From the NCBI GenBank assembly GCA_003049485.1, contig PYST01000055.1, positions 87,736 to 151,735 of the forward strand: DNA of 64,000 nucleotides, given 5' to 3'. Origin of the DNA: Ophioceras dolichostomum (lineage: Eukaryota > Ascomycota > Sordariomycetes > Magnaporthales > Ophioceraceae). The stretch's first letter is position 1. Each line of letters starts with the position of its first letter. Both the position numbers and the translations under genes were made by a program. Below the pieces are notes generated by a model. The model saw nothing but the letters and a program-made list of their open reading frames with translations, was not told the origin of the DNA and searched no databases. Positions 43,865 through 55,346 of this stretch are shown one piece after another.

Positions 43865-44761
43865 GATGGATGTCTCTGTTGCGTTCTTGTGGTAGGCGCG
43901 CTTCGGGGTTAGGCCTGGTTGTTGTAATTCTCACTGGCTCTGAAGATAATGGGATGAGTGGTGCTCGCAAACAGAAGGGTTTGTATATCACTGAGCAGTC
44001 GGGCACTCGACAAAGAATGGGAAAGAATGGGAAAGCAGCAAGGGAGCGAGAGAGGGGGCTGGGGTTTGGCTTGGAATGTACGTCCCGGGTTTGGGGATTC
44101 CTGACATTCCTGAGATGAACGCGTACAACCAGACGCTGGAACAAAGAAGCCCGCTAAAGAACGTAAGGAATGAACCGTAAACTTCGGTCGCTGACTAGGA
44201 CTTTGACAAGGTGCTTATTTAATTTTGTAGCATGATGTTTGCGGCGAGCGTCGGGCATCTTTGCTTGTAAGTGTGCTGGTTTCAAAACAACTTGCGCCAA
44301 TAATGTGACTCGACGGGGCGGGAACTCAAGTTAGAAGACTGGCGAAATCCGGATTTGGTTTGGCATGGGTCTTTCTACCAGTCTACTCTGTAGTACACAG
44401 CAGTCCACGCGTCTGCTTGCCGTTTCCTTCGATTCAAACCATCCAAGAAAAGAAATGCGACGAGGAGAGGAAAACAAAAACAAGGACTGTGATCACGCGC
44501 GTGTGCGTGGGCCAGATGTACTCTCAATCCCTGTCTGTAAAGGAACAAAAAGTCAAAAACGCCAGGGCAGCATGGGCGATGAGTATGGGTGGCAGGGACG
44601 CCATGTACAAGGGAGAGAGAGAGAGAGTAGAATAAGGGGTAGTTAGGTAGGTTGGTAGTGGCGGACAGCAAGGGGAATTCTGGTGAAGATGGGAAATTCA
44701 GCGAGGAAGGAGGCGGCATGAACAACAAATAGCTTCCTGTAGAGCATAGGGCGTTCGGAAA
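43865..44761. other. Intergenic, 897 bp
   Basis: Lies between the acidic protein gene start and the VPS27 stop. AG-run at 44614-44628 and TTAGGTAGG-type motif at 44642-44650. No gene seen. Confidence 0.4.
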
Positions 44762-47473
44762 TCACAGGTCGATAAGACTTTCCTCAACAACAGGCTTCTG
44801 CGGGGCGTGCTGTGGTGCAGAAGGGAAGGCTTCCTGACCATACTGCGGGAACGGTCCGCTGGGAGCCTGGGGCCACGGCTGGTGGTTGACTGGTATCGAG
44901 GACTGGAGGGCGGCCGACTGCGTCCAATACGGCTGCTGCTGGTGCTGAGGTCGCTGGTGGGCTTGCTGGTGCTGTTGCCGTTGCTGTTGATGGGCTTGGG
45001 GAGGCTGCTGCTGCTGCTGCTGCTGTTGGGGCGGCGCCGACGGCTGTTGCTGCTGTTGTTGCGGGCCGGTGTGCTGCGCCGGCAGCTGCTGCAGACTGGG
45101 GTATGGCGAGTGGGGGTGGACAGGCTCGGCCGGGACGGGGACCGGGGTTTGCTGAGCGGAGACCTGGTGGGGCTGGTTGAAGTAGAATGAAGCACTGGGG
45201 TCGGAGGTTGGCGTTGTCCCGACCGAGTCGGCTAGGGCAGGGGCTGCGAGAGCCGACTGTGACGGCGCCGTCTGGCCTTCTTGGGGTGGGTAGTGGTGTA
45301 GCTGCGGCGAGGAGTACTGTTGCGCTTGGGGCGGGGCTACCGACGACCGCCAGCTATCCGCCCGTTGAGGTTGCTGCTGCTGCTGCTGTTGCTGCTGTGG
45401 CGGTTGCTGTTGCGGCGCATATGGCCCGTTCGGTGGGCCGGAGATGGAAGACGCTCGCTTGTCGTAAGACGAGAACTGCGGCTGTGGTGTCTGCTGGGGT
45501 TGCTGGGGATATGACGGCTGCCGGCTAGGGGGGGCATAGTCGTGTTGAGGATCTCCCGTGTAGAAGCTTTCGCTGGGGATGGTGCTGGGGGCGCTAGGGC
45601 CCTGAAGAGACGGATATGGGCCGGATGCCTGTCGAGGCGCGGGGAGGTTATACCCCCCAAAGCTGTGCTGGCTGTAAGCCTTGGAGAGTCGCTCCTCAAG
45701 CATTCGGTCGTAGTACCGAACCACTGTCGCAAGCTTGGCGTGGAGGTCCAGGAGAGTGTCTAAACAACCAACGAAGCGTATCGAGTCAGAAGTTTGATAT
45801 AACTAAAAGAGAGAAAAAAAAAAGAGCCGGAAGAGTGGATAGGGCGTTGGCTAGGGCTCACCGTGCTTGCTCATAGTCTCGCCATACGTGCGCGCCAGCT
45901 TGGGACGCAGCGCGCCAATACTGTCGTATAGCTCCTGGAGTTGAGGCTCGCGCAGGATCGTCCCTGGCGGCTGCGTCTGCAAGCGATCCACCAGCGTTGA
46001 GAACAGGTTGATGTTCTCCGCCTCAACAGGTGTCAGCTCGTAGTCATTTTTGAGCAGGGTGAAGGCTGCGGCAGTCGCGTGCAGAGAGCTGTGCGTCTGC
46101 TCCTTCAGAACCGCAGCATGCTGCTTCTTCTGCTCCTCCATGTCTGCGAGCGACGCGGCGATCGCGGCTTTGAGGTCTTCATCCTCCTCCTCCACCGTCT
46201 TTGCAGCTTGTGACGAAGAGTGGCCGTTGACCTTGGGTTTGGAGGCCGACGTCGCGTCGTCATTGTAAGGAGACTTCTTGGAGCCGCCAAGTTCGGCCAG
46301 GCTCATAGCCAGTGCCTTCTTCAGGTCCTCATCAAAGCCGTCATCACTGAGATCGACCCTCGCGTTGCGCGGTTGCATGGCCGAGGACGATCTGGACTTA
46401 TGTGGGAAAGACGAGTAGAGGGAGCTCCGGTCCGGCCTCGCCCCGCCCACCCCTGTGATCCCACCTGCGCCACCGCCTCCCCGAGACTTGTCCGTTAACT
46501 TTGCATAGCACCCATCGTCCACCCTCACGGCTTCGAGTATGCCTAGGTGGGGGAGCGGGATGGTCTTCGACGAGCACTGCTGGTCAAAACAGCTCCCGCA
46601 GTTCCGGCAGTGGTGCTTCCGGTTGGTAAAGGTGAACGGCGTTCGGCAGCGCATGCAGACGTCTGAGTCGGTCCATTCGGGAGGCTGCAACAACTTGGAG
46701 TAAGCAAGTCTCCGTACCACCGACAGAGGAGGGAGGGGTTAAAGGGGAATGGGGTGGGCCAGGTTTGCAGGGTCGAGGGAAACGTACTGCACTGCTGTCG
46801 ATCATACTGCTTGACACGGTCACACGAGGAGGGAACAAGTGTCCCTCTCTTTGAAGGGTCTTGTAGACCTCGCCAATGTAAGCAAGCTCATACCGACCCT
46901 CCGTGACCGCAGCCCACGACTGGATCAGCTCCAAGATCTTGGCCCGGACATCACTGTTGACGGCGGCAGGACCTCCGGCTTTGAGCAACGACACCAAGTT
47001 ATCCATGAACTCTCGCGATGCGATCTCGACAAGGAAATGCTGGCCGCCGTTTTTCACACATGTATCTATGAGCTGGTTTGTTCCGGAGTTCCGTTAGCGA
47101 CTGGGTAACCCCGGCGCGTGCTCTTGCCTTCTGCAGATTTCAGAACAGGCATAGAGGCATAGAGGCATAGACAAACCTCAAGAGCGCTCAGCTGGGTGTT
47201 GGGGTTCCTGCTGTCCAGCCGACGCTTCAGGGAGCGCATGGCATCTTTCGGAGGAACGGTCTTTGACCTAATGACGTCGGATATTTCAAGGTTGAGAGCC
47301 ATGTCCTGCCTGCAGAGAAGGATAATTCAGAGTCAGATGATGCGCTGAAGCCTTGATACGGCGATGCGGACTGGAAGGAGGGAGCAGGGGACGTCGTACA
47401 AGCTGCTGCTTGTGGCCTTCTCGATCTGCTCATCAAGGGCCGTGTTGGCTCCGGAAGACCACCAGCCCATCAT
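44762..47473 (-). CDS. VPS27: ESCRT-0 subunit Vps27 (VHS-FYVE-UIM)
   Basis: Five exons (47473-47400, 47309-47177, 47072-46788, 46684-45862, 45759-44762) give 770 aa. Vps27 sits on endosomal PI3P and captures ubiquitinated cargo for multivesicular-body sorting. The VHS domain spans residues about 5-150 (LDEQIEKATSSSLQDMALNL, CVKNGGQHFLVEIASREFMD). The FYVE finger starts at about 166 with RKHHCRNCGSCF and eight Cys. Two ubiquitin-interacting motifs follow: DEDLKKALAMSLAELGG and EDEDLKAAIAASLADM. A GAT-like helical region follows. The Gln/Pro-rich tail contains three PSAP motifs (ESCRT-I/Vps23 ligands) and ends in a clathrin box, LIDL, as in yeast Vps27. The N-terminus MMGWWSSGANTALDEQ matches family starts. 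It is divergent from the USP gene, 1.27 kb apart. Confidence 0.96.
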
Positions 47474-48746
47474 TCTGCCGGTTTCGACGGTTCGCGATGA
47501 TCGGTTCGAGCTAGGAGGAAGGAATAAAAATGGCAACCGGAGAACAAGAGTGTAGGAGGACGCGGCGGGTTCCGGCTTCAAATTTGGCGCCGTGGAAGAC
47601 AGTCGATCGGGGATGCGCCGTTGTTGGTCAACAGAGCAAACTGATGACGCAGGTCTGTGATCCGTGGCCTGTGAGGCGGGGACAAGTTTGAGAATCGGCG
47701 GCCGTCTGATTCCGTTCTCCAGTGAAAAAGAGGATGGGCTTGCGATGCGATGACAAGAAGCTCCGGGATTCGGATCGGGGGATGGGAATATTGGCGGATG
47801 ACTTTTCCGCCTCTGCCTATTTTGCTGGTTGAGAAGTTGATGGAGCAGCCTTCAGAAGCTTGCGTAGCACCTGCAGGACATCACTAGCACCCGACATCTC
47901 AACTGTGCCACCTTCGGTATAGCGGGCTGAGGGGCGTGGTTCTAACAGCACCACTAGAAACGCCTGTCTCTGCGTCCAGCCACACTTTGTCTCTTGTCGG
48001 TCGTCGACCCACTCTCCAAGGCAGCCAAACAAATGGTTTGCCAGTGCACGCAGGTCGCCACACTAGGATTCTCTACACCCTACTGCATGACGACGGTGTG
48101 GCGGCGAGAGACGCCCACCTCTAAAAGTTACCTCCAGTCGATATTGAGATGATGGCATTCACGAAATAAGTTTGCCGCTCTTGAGGCCACTGTGAACGAC
48201 GCAAACCGATTGCCCGAACACTTGACCCGCATCGGCGGCGGCTGTCTTGCCGGTGACCAAGGTGACCACGACAAGACGACGACTGGCCGAGGAGAGCATT
48301 CTTGGTTCGGCCAAAACGAGACAAAACTACCTGAGGCAGTACCTACGGATTTAACCCACGCATCGCCGTTGACGAACAAAGAATGCTACCAGCCATTCCA
48401 GCCTGTCCTCCCTTCAGCCATTATTACATCTTTAACCGAATGCGGTGCTGAAAGAAGCTTCAGAGAGGTCCTCAGATCGAAATAAATATCTACATCCGCT
48501 CCCGCCTGCTCCACTAGCTCCCTCACTGCCACCCATGACCTACCGGCTCTCTTCATCTACAAGTTCGCGCCATCTGCCCGACAGAGTGCGCGCTCGACCA
48601 CGCTCAAAAATACTTGAGTTTGACACCCCTCCCTCCGCCGCATCGCTAGACACCGCACTCGAACGCCGCTCTTCCGACGCAAATCGACCAGAACCCAGCG
48701 CATCCAGAAAGTGCACAGGGACATAACGACCTACCTATCTGGAGGC
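47474..48746. promoter_or_regulatory. Bidirectional upstream region of VPS27 and the USP gene
   Basis: A 1.27 kb head-to-head spacer. C/T-rich DNA at about 48500-48640 precedes the USP start and fits a 5' leader. No specific operator recognised. Confidence 0.4.
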
Positions 48747-51700
48747 ATGAGCCCAACATCCTACTCATCCCCAACCGCCGGCACCACCACGACGACCATT
48801 CCGGGCCTCCCCACGCACGCGACTCGTTTGGACCTCGGACGCTTCCCTGGCGCCGAGATGACCAGCGGCGATGGGGTCCCCACCGGTTTGCCCGGTGCTC
48901 GCCCACCTAGGCCACCGCTTCCGCACATCGACGACCTTGTGAACGTGGTGCCAGACATCACCCTTGGCCGGTCTATTGATGCTACCCTGACGTACGGCGA
49001 GGGTTGTATTAAGAATGCCGAGGCCTTCAAAACTTTCGGCAGGCCGGAAGCGGCCCTGAAGGAATACCTCAAGGCCACCACGATCGTCGTCGAATACATA
49101 CCCAAGAACCAAGAGTTCCCTTCGCTATTGGCCCGGAAACCCCTCGTGGCTCGGCGGCACACTGCCCTTATGAAAAGGGTACACCAGCTCCATTCCACCT
49201 TTGACCAGATCAAGGAGGACATCAAAAGAGACAACCTGATCAGTGGCGTACAGCCTAAGTCCGCGCGCCTAGTCAAAACTCAGTCAGAACCAGCACGTCT
49301 CGGCCCAGCCAGACCAGCCAGCCCACCGTCCACGAGGGGGCAGGTTACGAACGGGGCAACCAACGGGTCCGGCCCGGCGTCGATACATGGGGCTGCTCAT
49401 GGCAGCGGTACCAGCCATGGCGGCCAGAACAGTCAGGAGGCTCCGGTTTCGGGCGTCGGTGGCAGTCCCTCTCCTAGGGGGCGGCCATCGGTTCAGCCCA
49501 AGCCGCTCGCGCTGCATGGGAATGTGCTGAAGCCCGCCACCCCAGGCCCAGGCCTAGGCTCAGGCCCAGGACAGGCGGCGAGCAAGACGCCTCACGATCT
49601 TCTCCTCGAGCGGTTCGCAAACCTGCGTGGGCCTAGGACTTCAACAGACCTGGACAATTCAGCTTCAAACCAAACCAGCCCCACATCTCAGCGACCGCTG
49701 AGGCCAAGGATCAGTCCAGGGGAACCCGTCAACATCTCCCTAATCAGTGACTTGCCCGAGATCAAGGCGCCGCCCGCCATCTACAGTCCTGCTAGGGGTA
49801 CCGTGTCCCACGAGGCAGCCAACTTGCCGTCGAGCAACTCGAGGGGAATGTTCACTAGAACAGGCTCAACACAGTCGCTGGCCGGCCAGGTCAAGTCACC
49901 CCCCCCGCTCAACGCCGAGTTCTTCGGGTCATCCGCGCCAAATTTCGGTGCCGCCGTGACTGCGCCACAGCGACCGAAGCCCCCAATTCCCGACAGGGAC
50001 ACTATCTCTCCCAAGGAGCTGTTCAACTTCCAGAAGGCTTCAACCCTCGGATTCAAGATGCTCATCATCGATGTGAGGGATCGAGGGGAGTTTGATGAAG
50101 GCCACATCAACTCGCAGTCCACCATCTGTATCCCACCGGAAAGCCTCGATCGTGACAACATCTCCGCCGAAGACGTGGAGGCTAGTATGGTTGTCGGACC
50201 GCAACGAGAGCAGGACCTATTCAGAGACCGGGGTAATTACGATCTCGTTGTTTTTTACGACAATGACTCCGAAGAGATCAACTACAGGAGCGGGACTCCA
50301 CAAGAAAACGCGTTGCGGGCCCTCTACAGCGCCCTGAAGCTCTACGATTATGGTTCGGAGAAGTCGACTGATCCCAAGCTGCTCAAGGGTGGACTTGACG
50401 CCTGGCTCGGCCTCATGGGTCCGTCTTCGCTCCAGGAGTCAAAGACAGTGCCTGACGCTCCCGGGATGGTGCCACGGGCGCGGCCAATTCAGGACCCTGT
50501 CGAGGCTCGACGTTGGGAGGAGAACCTGTCCAAGATGCAGAACACGCTAATGCGGACCCAGGACGAGTTCCTGCGCCGGTTCCCATCCGTATCGGCGATG
50601 CAAGAGTCCATGACCTCTCCCACAGTGGAGAGGCCCCAACCCCAGCAGCGTCCGCAATCGCCATCACCACCAACACCACGCTCCGCACACAGCAGACTCC
50701 CGTCGTCAGTGCAAAACATTGAATCCATGCCTCCGCCCCCCATGCGGCCCCCGCCGGCCGTGCCACGCCAAAGTCACACCGGCCTCATGGAAACAGGCAA
50801 TGAAGAGCACTACGCTTCGCCGACTGGTCTGGTCACCAAGGCCTCGAGAGAAAGGAAAGGGCGCCCCAAACCAGTTGGGCTGGACAATCCCAACTTCTGG
50901 TGCTACGCGAACTCGTCGGTTCAGGCCTTGTTCCACTCGTTCGGCTTCGCCCTAGATCTGACGGGCAATGGTTGGATGGACAAGTGGACCGTGCCGAAGC
51001 GGGCCGGCGAGAACCTGAACAATCCGCAGCTCCTGACCAAGATCGTCTCGAATTTGTTCCACTGGATGAACAATGGGCAGTTTGAGTCGATGCAGTGCAA
51101 AACGCTCATGGACTACGTTCACTTTGTGGATTCAAAGAGTTACAAGCCCAAGGAAAGTGTTCTAGGCTCCCAGAACCACCAACAGGACGCGGGCGAGTTC
51201 ATCATGTTTCTGATGGGACACATCCACGACGAGACGAATCGACTGCGGGACGTGGATGACAAGGGAATCAGCTTCCCCAAGGACGCGGACAAGCACGAAT
51301 GCGCTGCTCAGTTCTGGGAAAGCTACCGCAGGTCGAACGACTCCATCGTGGACCAGTACTTCCGGGGCCTGCAGCGTGACACGTTCACTTGCTCCAGCTG
51401 CGGGCATGTTACGTACAGCTACGCGGCCTGGGACAAGCTGGCCATCACGTTCCCCGAAGACCACCACAAGGATTCCATCGATTTGAGAACGATGCTGCGG
51501 GCCAACTGGCCAGACGCTGGCGAGGCGCGCAAAGACTACAGGTGCGACGGGTGCAAGGAGGTCGGCCACACCGCCTGCAGACAACGCCACGTCCGGCTCC
51601 CGGAACTGCTCTGCATCACGGTCAATTTCGCCAAGAACGAGAGGGACAAGGTCAAGACCCGCATCGAGTACCCGGTCGAGCACCTCGACCTAACCGAGTT

Positions 51701-52004
51701 CACGGACGCACTCCCCGCGAGCATGGCCGACAGACCCGAGGGGCTCGAGTGGGATGGCCCCTTCACGTACGAATGCTACGCGTCCATTCTCCACATCGGC
51801 AACGACATAAAGTCCGGCCACTACGTCGCGTTCGTGCGGGACCAGGGGAGGGGCAGCGGCGGCAAGAGCGACTGGCACCTTTGCAGCGACATCAACGTCC
51901 AGAAGTACATCATCGACTCGGACGCCGCTGCTAAACGCCAGGGCATGTACGAGAAAGGGTCGGTCGCCGTCCTCTTTTACCGCCGAAAGCGGCCCGCTAG
52001 CTAG
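48747..52004 (+). CDS. Rhodanese-USP ubiquitin carboxyl-terminal hydrolase (Doa4/USP8-like)
   Basis: A single exon, 1085 aa from the first ATG (MSPTSYSSPT). It removes ubiquitin from proteins. Residues about 60-170 are helical and resemble the USP8-type dimerisation/MIT region. A Ser/Pro/Gly-rich linker follows. A rhodanese-like domain spans about 410-560 (FKMLIIDVRDRGEFDEGHIN). Its active-site Cys position reads VVFYDND, so it is catalytically dead, as in Doa4/USP8 relatives. A Pro-rich linker precedes the USP domain (about 708-1082). The Cys box is GLDNPNFWCYANSSVQAL (C719, with oxyanion Asn 5 residues before), and the zinc finger has CSSCGH and CDGCKE. The His box is SGHYVAFVRD (H1025). 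The usual NTC before the nucleophile is NFWC here. Adjacency to VPS27 fits an endosomal role. Confidence 0.9.
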   Translation: MSPTSYSSPTAGTTTTTIPGLPTHATRLDLGRFPGAEMTSGDGVPTGLPGARPPRPPLPHIDDLVNVVPDITLGRSIDATLTYGEGCIKNAEAFKTFGRPEAALKEYLKATTIVVEYIPKNQEFPSLLARKPLVARRHTALMKRVHQLHSTFDQIKEDIKRDNLISGVQPKSARLVKTQSEPARLGPARPASPPSTRGQVTNGATNGSGPASIHGAAHGSGTSHGGQNSQEAPVSGVGGSPSPRGRPSVQPKPLALHGNVLKPATPGPGLGSGPGQAASKTPHDLLLERFANLRGPRTSTDLDNSASNQTSPTSQRPLRPRISPGEPVNISLISDLPEIKAPPAIYSPARGTVSHEAANLPSSNSRGMFTRTGSTQSLAGQVKSPPPLNAEFFGSSAPNFGAAVTAPQRPKPPIPDRDTISPKELFNFQKASTLGFKMLIIDVRDRGEFDEGHINSQSTICIPPESLDRDNISAEDVEASMVVGPQREQDLFRDRGNYDLVVFYDNDSEEINYRSGTPQENALRALYSALKLYDYGSEKSTDPKLLKGGLDAWLGLMGPSSLQESKTVPDAPGMVPRARPIQDPVEARRWEENLSKMQNTLMRTQDEFLRRFPSVSAMQESMTSPTVERPQPQQRPQSPSPPTPRSAHSRLPSSVQNIESMPPPPMRPPPAVPRQSHTGLMETGNEEHYASPTGLVTKASRERKGRPKPVGLDNPNFWCYANSSVQALFHSFGFALDLTGNGWMDKWTVPKRAGENLNNPQLLTKIVSNLFHWMNNGQFESMQCKTLMDYVHFVDSKSYKPKESVLGSQNHQQDAGEFIMFLMGHIHDETNRLRDVDDKGISFPKDADKHECAAQFWESYRRSNDSIVDQYFRGLQRDTFTCSSCGHVTYSYAAWDKLAITFPEDHHKDSIDLRTMLRANWPDAGEARKDYRCDGCKEVGHTACRQRHVRLPELLCITVNFAKNERDKVKTRIEYPVEHLDLTEFTDALPASMADRPEGLEWDGPFTYECYASILHIGNDIKSGHYVAFVRDQGRGSGGKSDWHLCSDINVQKYIIDSDAAAKRQGMYEKGSVAVLFYRRKRPAS

Positions 52005-52156
52005 AGCACCTGATGAGGCCAACAGCTCTTGTCGAGCATACCTTGCTACCTACCTACTTAACGCTTCCCGTCGCTTCAATTCCGGCAGTCTGCACGATGG
52101 ACAGACTTGCTGGATACAACCTCACATATACCTACTATACCTCGCCTACACCTCCT

Positions 52157-52198
52157 GTACCCCTCATCGTCGCCGCCATCATCACCATCATCACCGCC

Positions 52199-52229
<31 letters not shown>

Positions 52230-52231
52230 CT
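52157..52231. repeat. Trinucleotide CAT/CAC/CGC tract
   Basis: About 75 bp of near-continuous (CAT), (CAC) and (CGC/GCC) triplets on the + strand, just downstream of the USP stop codon. Probably in its 3' UTR and expected to be length-variable. Confidence 0.75.
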
Positions 52232-52445
52232 AGCAAGCCAAACCGACGCTAGTGGGCTTTTTGGATTTCTCCATCCTCTGCTCATCAAGGTAATATGAGG
52301 ACGCATTGGATTGGGCCTAATCGACTACCACTCTGTTTTCTTTCTAGATTCCTTTTTCGTTCCATTCTTTGGGTTCTCCTCTCCCCCCGCCTTTTTGTCC
52401 TTACGAAAAAGGGAGGGGAACAAATCCCTGTACATATGTTATTCC

Positions 52446-52484
52446 CTTTCTGTTACCTAGGTGCTCTTTCTGTTACCTAGGTGC
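52446..52484. repeat. Direct repeat, two copies of 19 bp containing ACCTAGGT
   Basis: CTTTCTGTTACCTAGGTGC occurs twice with period 20. Each copy carries the palindrome ACCTAGGT, seen in other spacers of this window. Confidence 0.8.
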
Positions 52485-53241
52485 CTACTGACCTTGCCTA
52501 GGAGTTAGCGTTTTTTGAGTACTCTCGCATCTCTTTTTCGTCAGCCCCCTTTTTCTGTCCCTTTATCGACCCAGTTCTAAGCAGCATTATCGCCCCCTCC
52601 CTTCCTCATTGCTGGCAGGCAGCACGGCATTTGGGAGGCAGGCGAAGGAGTTCGTTGGGTACCTTACCTTCCTGAATCTACCACCTACCTTGTCAAATTA
52701 TTAGCCCCTAGACGAGAGCATATGTGAACAATGATGGATAGATCAAGATCAATATTATGATGAAAGCTTGGGACCGGTTGGTTCGGTGATTTCTGCATCG
52801 GCCGTTTCCTTCCACGATCTGAACGAGAAGGACGTATCTCAAAGACCTCGCTCATACAATGCAAGTTCGCAAAGCACGAACTTCTTTCTGCCCGGGGAGA
52901 GATTTGAGGGTGCCTGAAAACTGCAACGCTATCCTGCCTTCCTGGGGGAAAGCTAACAATGTACCAACAACATACCCACGTACACACATCTTACCCGCCC
53001 CATCCCAAGCTTTTGTCGGGCAGTAAACAATCTACCAGGTTCCGACGTAGGAATGTAGCCTCTGCATGTACTTACTGCCTTCGCCCTGCATTAGTTCCAA
53101 CGGAGAGGCCCTCTGTAACCTGTCCCTCCCAAACCACGAACTTTCCAGGGATTTGCTGCTGCAAGAAGCCCAAGCGAACAAACAACAAACACGACGAAGT
53201 CTGACTTCGTTCATGCATGTGTGCGTTGCGTGCTTCCGCTT

Positions 53242-55346
53242 TCACCACCGCGGCGGGTTCCTCTCCACCTTCGGGGTAACAACCGCGTTCCGGTCAGCGA
53301 AGGGGTCGTTCTCGTCGTCATCGTCGACATCATCACCATCATCGTCGTCGTCGTCATCGTCCTCGTCCGAGTCGACGCGACCCCGCGGAACCGGCGACTG
53401 CGGCTTGGACATGGGCGACGGTCGCGGCGGCGGGCCGCCCGTCCGCCGCGGGCTGATGCTGAGCCCTGCCACGTTGGGCATGGTGCTCGTCGGGCTCGTC
53501 GGGGACTGTTGCTGGCGTTCACTGAGCACTGTTATTTCACGGCGGGTTGGGGATGTTAGCTAGGAGAGTGGTTCTAGAAATATGGTGATGACTCAAGGTA
53601 CCTAACTAGGTTAGGTAGGTAGGGGATACACACTTCTATACGCGTGAGCCTGCTCCGCGATGTCGTCCTCCGAGTCACTATCCGCGTCGATGGACCGGTC
53701 GAGCTGCTCGAACGTCATGAGCGCGGTGATGAGCTGGTCGTTGGCGTTGAGGAGACTGCCCAGCCACTCCTCTGATTCGACGTGATGGATCTGTTGCAAT
53801 GAGATGTTAGATTAGACGAGGGGGGCAAATCCTGAATTATGGATTGTAGGAGTGGGATGAGAACCAGGGAATGTTACACACATATCGCAGAATCTTCCGC
53901 CTCAAATGCTTGCACGTCTCAAAATGCATCACCGCCTGCTGGTTCTCTGAGATGCGCTCCCTCTCGCGGTTGATCGTCTGCAGCGTGTTGGTGAGCTTCG
54001 TGGCCGCGATGGTGGACTCGGCGATCGTCGTCTTCATCGCGTCCTGCTCAGCCGCGAGGTTGAACGGCTGTCGAGAAGAAGAAGAAGAACCGCCCTTGTT
54101 CTTGGATGACGACGACTTGTCCTTCTTCTTTTTGTCTTTAGACGACCCCATGTAGCTGAACGAGCTGACGCGCCCGGTGGGCTGCGTCTCTATGCCCGAC
54201 CCGGAGGAGAAGGCTGACGGCCAGGCGGAGGATGATGACGAGGATGAGTGCTGGTGGTGGGGTTGTTGTTGTTGCGGCGAGGGCTTGCTCTCTTCTTCGT
54301 CTTCGCCGAAGGGGTTGTCTGTCTCGCGTACGGCGCGGGATCGGTCTTGTGTGACGGCTTGTTTCCGTCGAGGCAGTTGCTGTTTATCATCTCAGTATCC
54401 CTGGTTTATATATTATTACTTTCTGAGGTGAGAGAAGATGGACATGAAACCTCGCGCACCTTGTGAAGCTTCGCGATACCCTCCAGACCTCGCGTGTTGC
54501 TGAAGTCGGCAGCCCATGAGCGAAACAGCACGGAGCACTTCTTCTTGACGTCCGGGTCAGACAGATCCGAGGTTGCGCAGAAGCGGAGTCGCTCTAGCAA
54601 GGGCTCGTCGGCGAAGGCCCTCTGGAACTGCGGCCCGGCGTTTTGGATGAGGCCGTCCAGGATGGCGAGAGCGCGGAGCTGTCGGTGTACATTGCCGTAC
54701 TTGAGCTTCTTCCGGATGGCCCGCGCCGCCTCCGTTGGTCCGGTAGCCTGGAGCTTGATCGCGTCGACCAGCTCCGGGATGCCGCTCATATCGTCCTCAT
54801 CATACGTCTCGCTTGTCAGCCGCTCGACCGCGACGGTGACGGCCGAGTAGGGCTTCTTCTGTTGTGCATCAAACAACGGCGATATTAGAGACTATGTCCA
54901 TTCATATTTGCCAATATTTCCTGCTTCCACGGCCCGACCCATGCGACCAGCCTTGTGGGACATGAGCGTGAGGCCGGTGTGGTGCACATGCTACACAGTA
55001 AGATGGACAGCTTGTCTGGTGAATGCCTCCATTTCATCACCAGAACAGAAAGAAGAGAAGAAGATCCCGAAAACATTTGAAAGGACGGGAAGTAGTCAAA
55101 GGGATATAATGAGATGGAAATGAGATAGCGAGTTGGGATGCCACTAGGGTTTTGATGAGACAAGGGTTGTATGTATCTCCAGTATTCTGATCATCAACAT
55201 CGCAGAAGAAAACGGCGGTTAAAATGACGACGGAAAATCAAGGATGGGCTGGCGATTCAATTTCTGCAGCCTTGCTCTGCGGGATATGATCTGCTCGAAG
55301 ATGCGATATGCATGAAAATAGGCGGCTCTCTTACCTGTGAGAACAT
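53242..55346 (-). CDS. LSB5: VHS-domain endocytic adaptor, LSB5-like
   Basis: Five exons (55346-55335, 54858-54460, 54379-53882, 53790-53634, 53528-53242) give 450 aa. Yeast Lsb5 is a ubiquitin-, actin- and Las17-linked adaptor at endocytic sites. The first exon is 12 nt (MFSQ), joined to KKPYSAVTVAVERLTSE, matching LSB5 N-termini. The VHS/ENTH-like superhelix runs to about residue 137 (KKLKYGNVHRQLRALAILDG, FRSWAADFSNTRGLEGIAKL). A linker carries an NPF motif (RETDNPFGED) that could bind EH domains. A lysine-rich segment is followed by a GAT-like helical bundle from about residue 220 (ERERISENQQAVMHFETCKH, HHVESEEWLGSLLNANDQLI). The C-terminus is acidic, with DPFADRN and Pro-rich SPRRTGGPPPRPSPMS. 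All exon phases agree. Confidence 0.88.

Larger units (their letters stand above)
52005..53241. other. Convergent spacer between USP and LSB5, 1.24 kb
   Basis: Tail-to-tail 3' UTR region with a (CAT/CAC)n tract at about 52157-52231, two direct copies of an 19-bp unit at 52446-52484, and T/C-rich runs. No coding region. Confidence 0.5.

Noticed and set aside
48747..52004. Catalytically dead USP
   Set aside because: Although the Cys box is unusual, Cys719, the upstream Asn and His1025 are present, so activity is expected. Only the rhodanese domain lacks its Cys.
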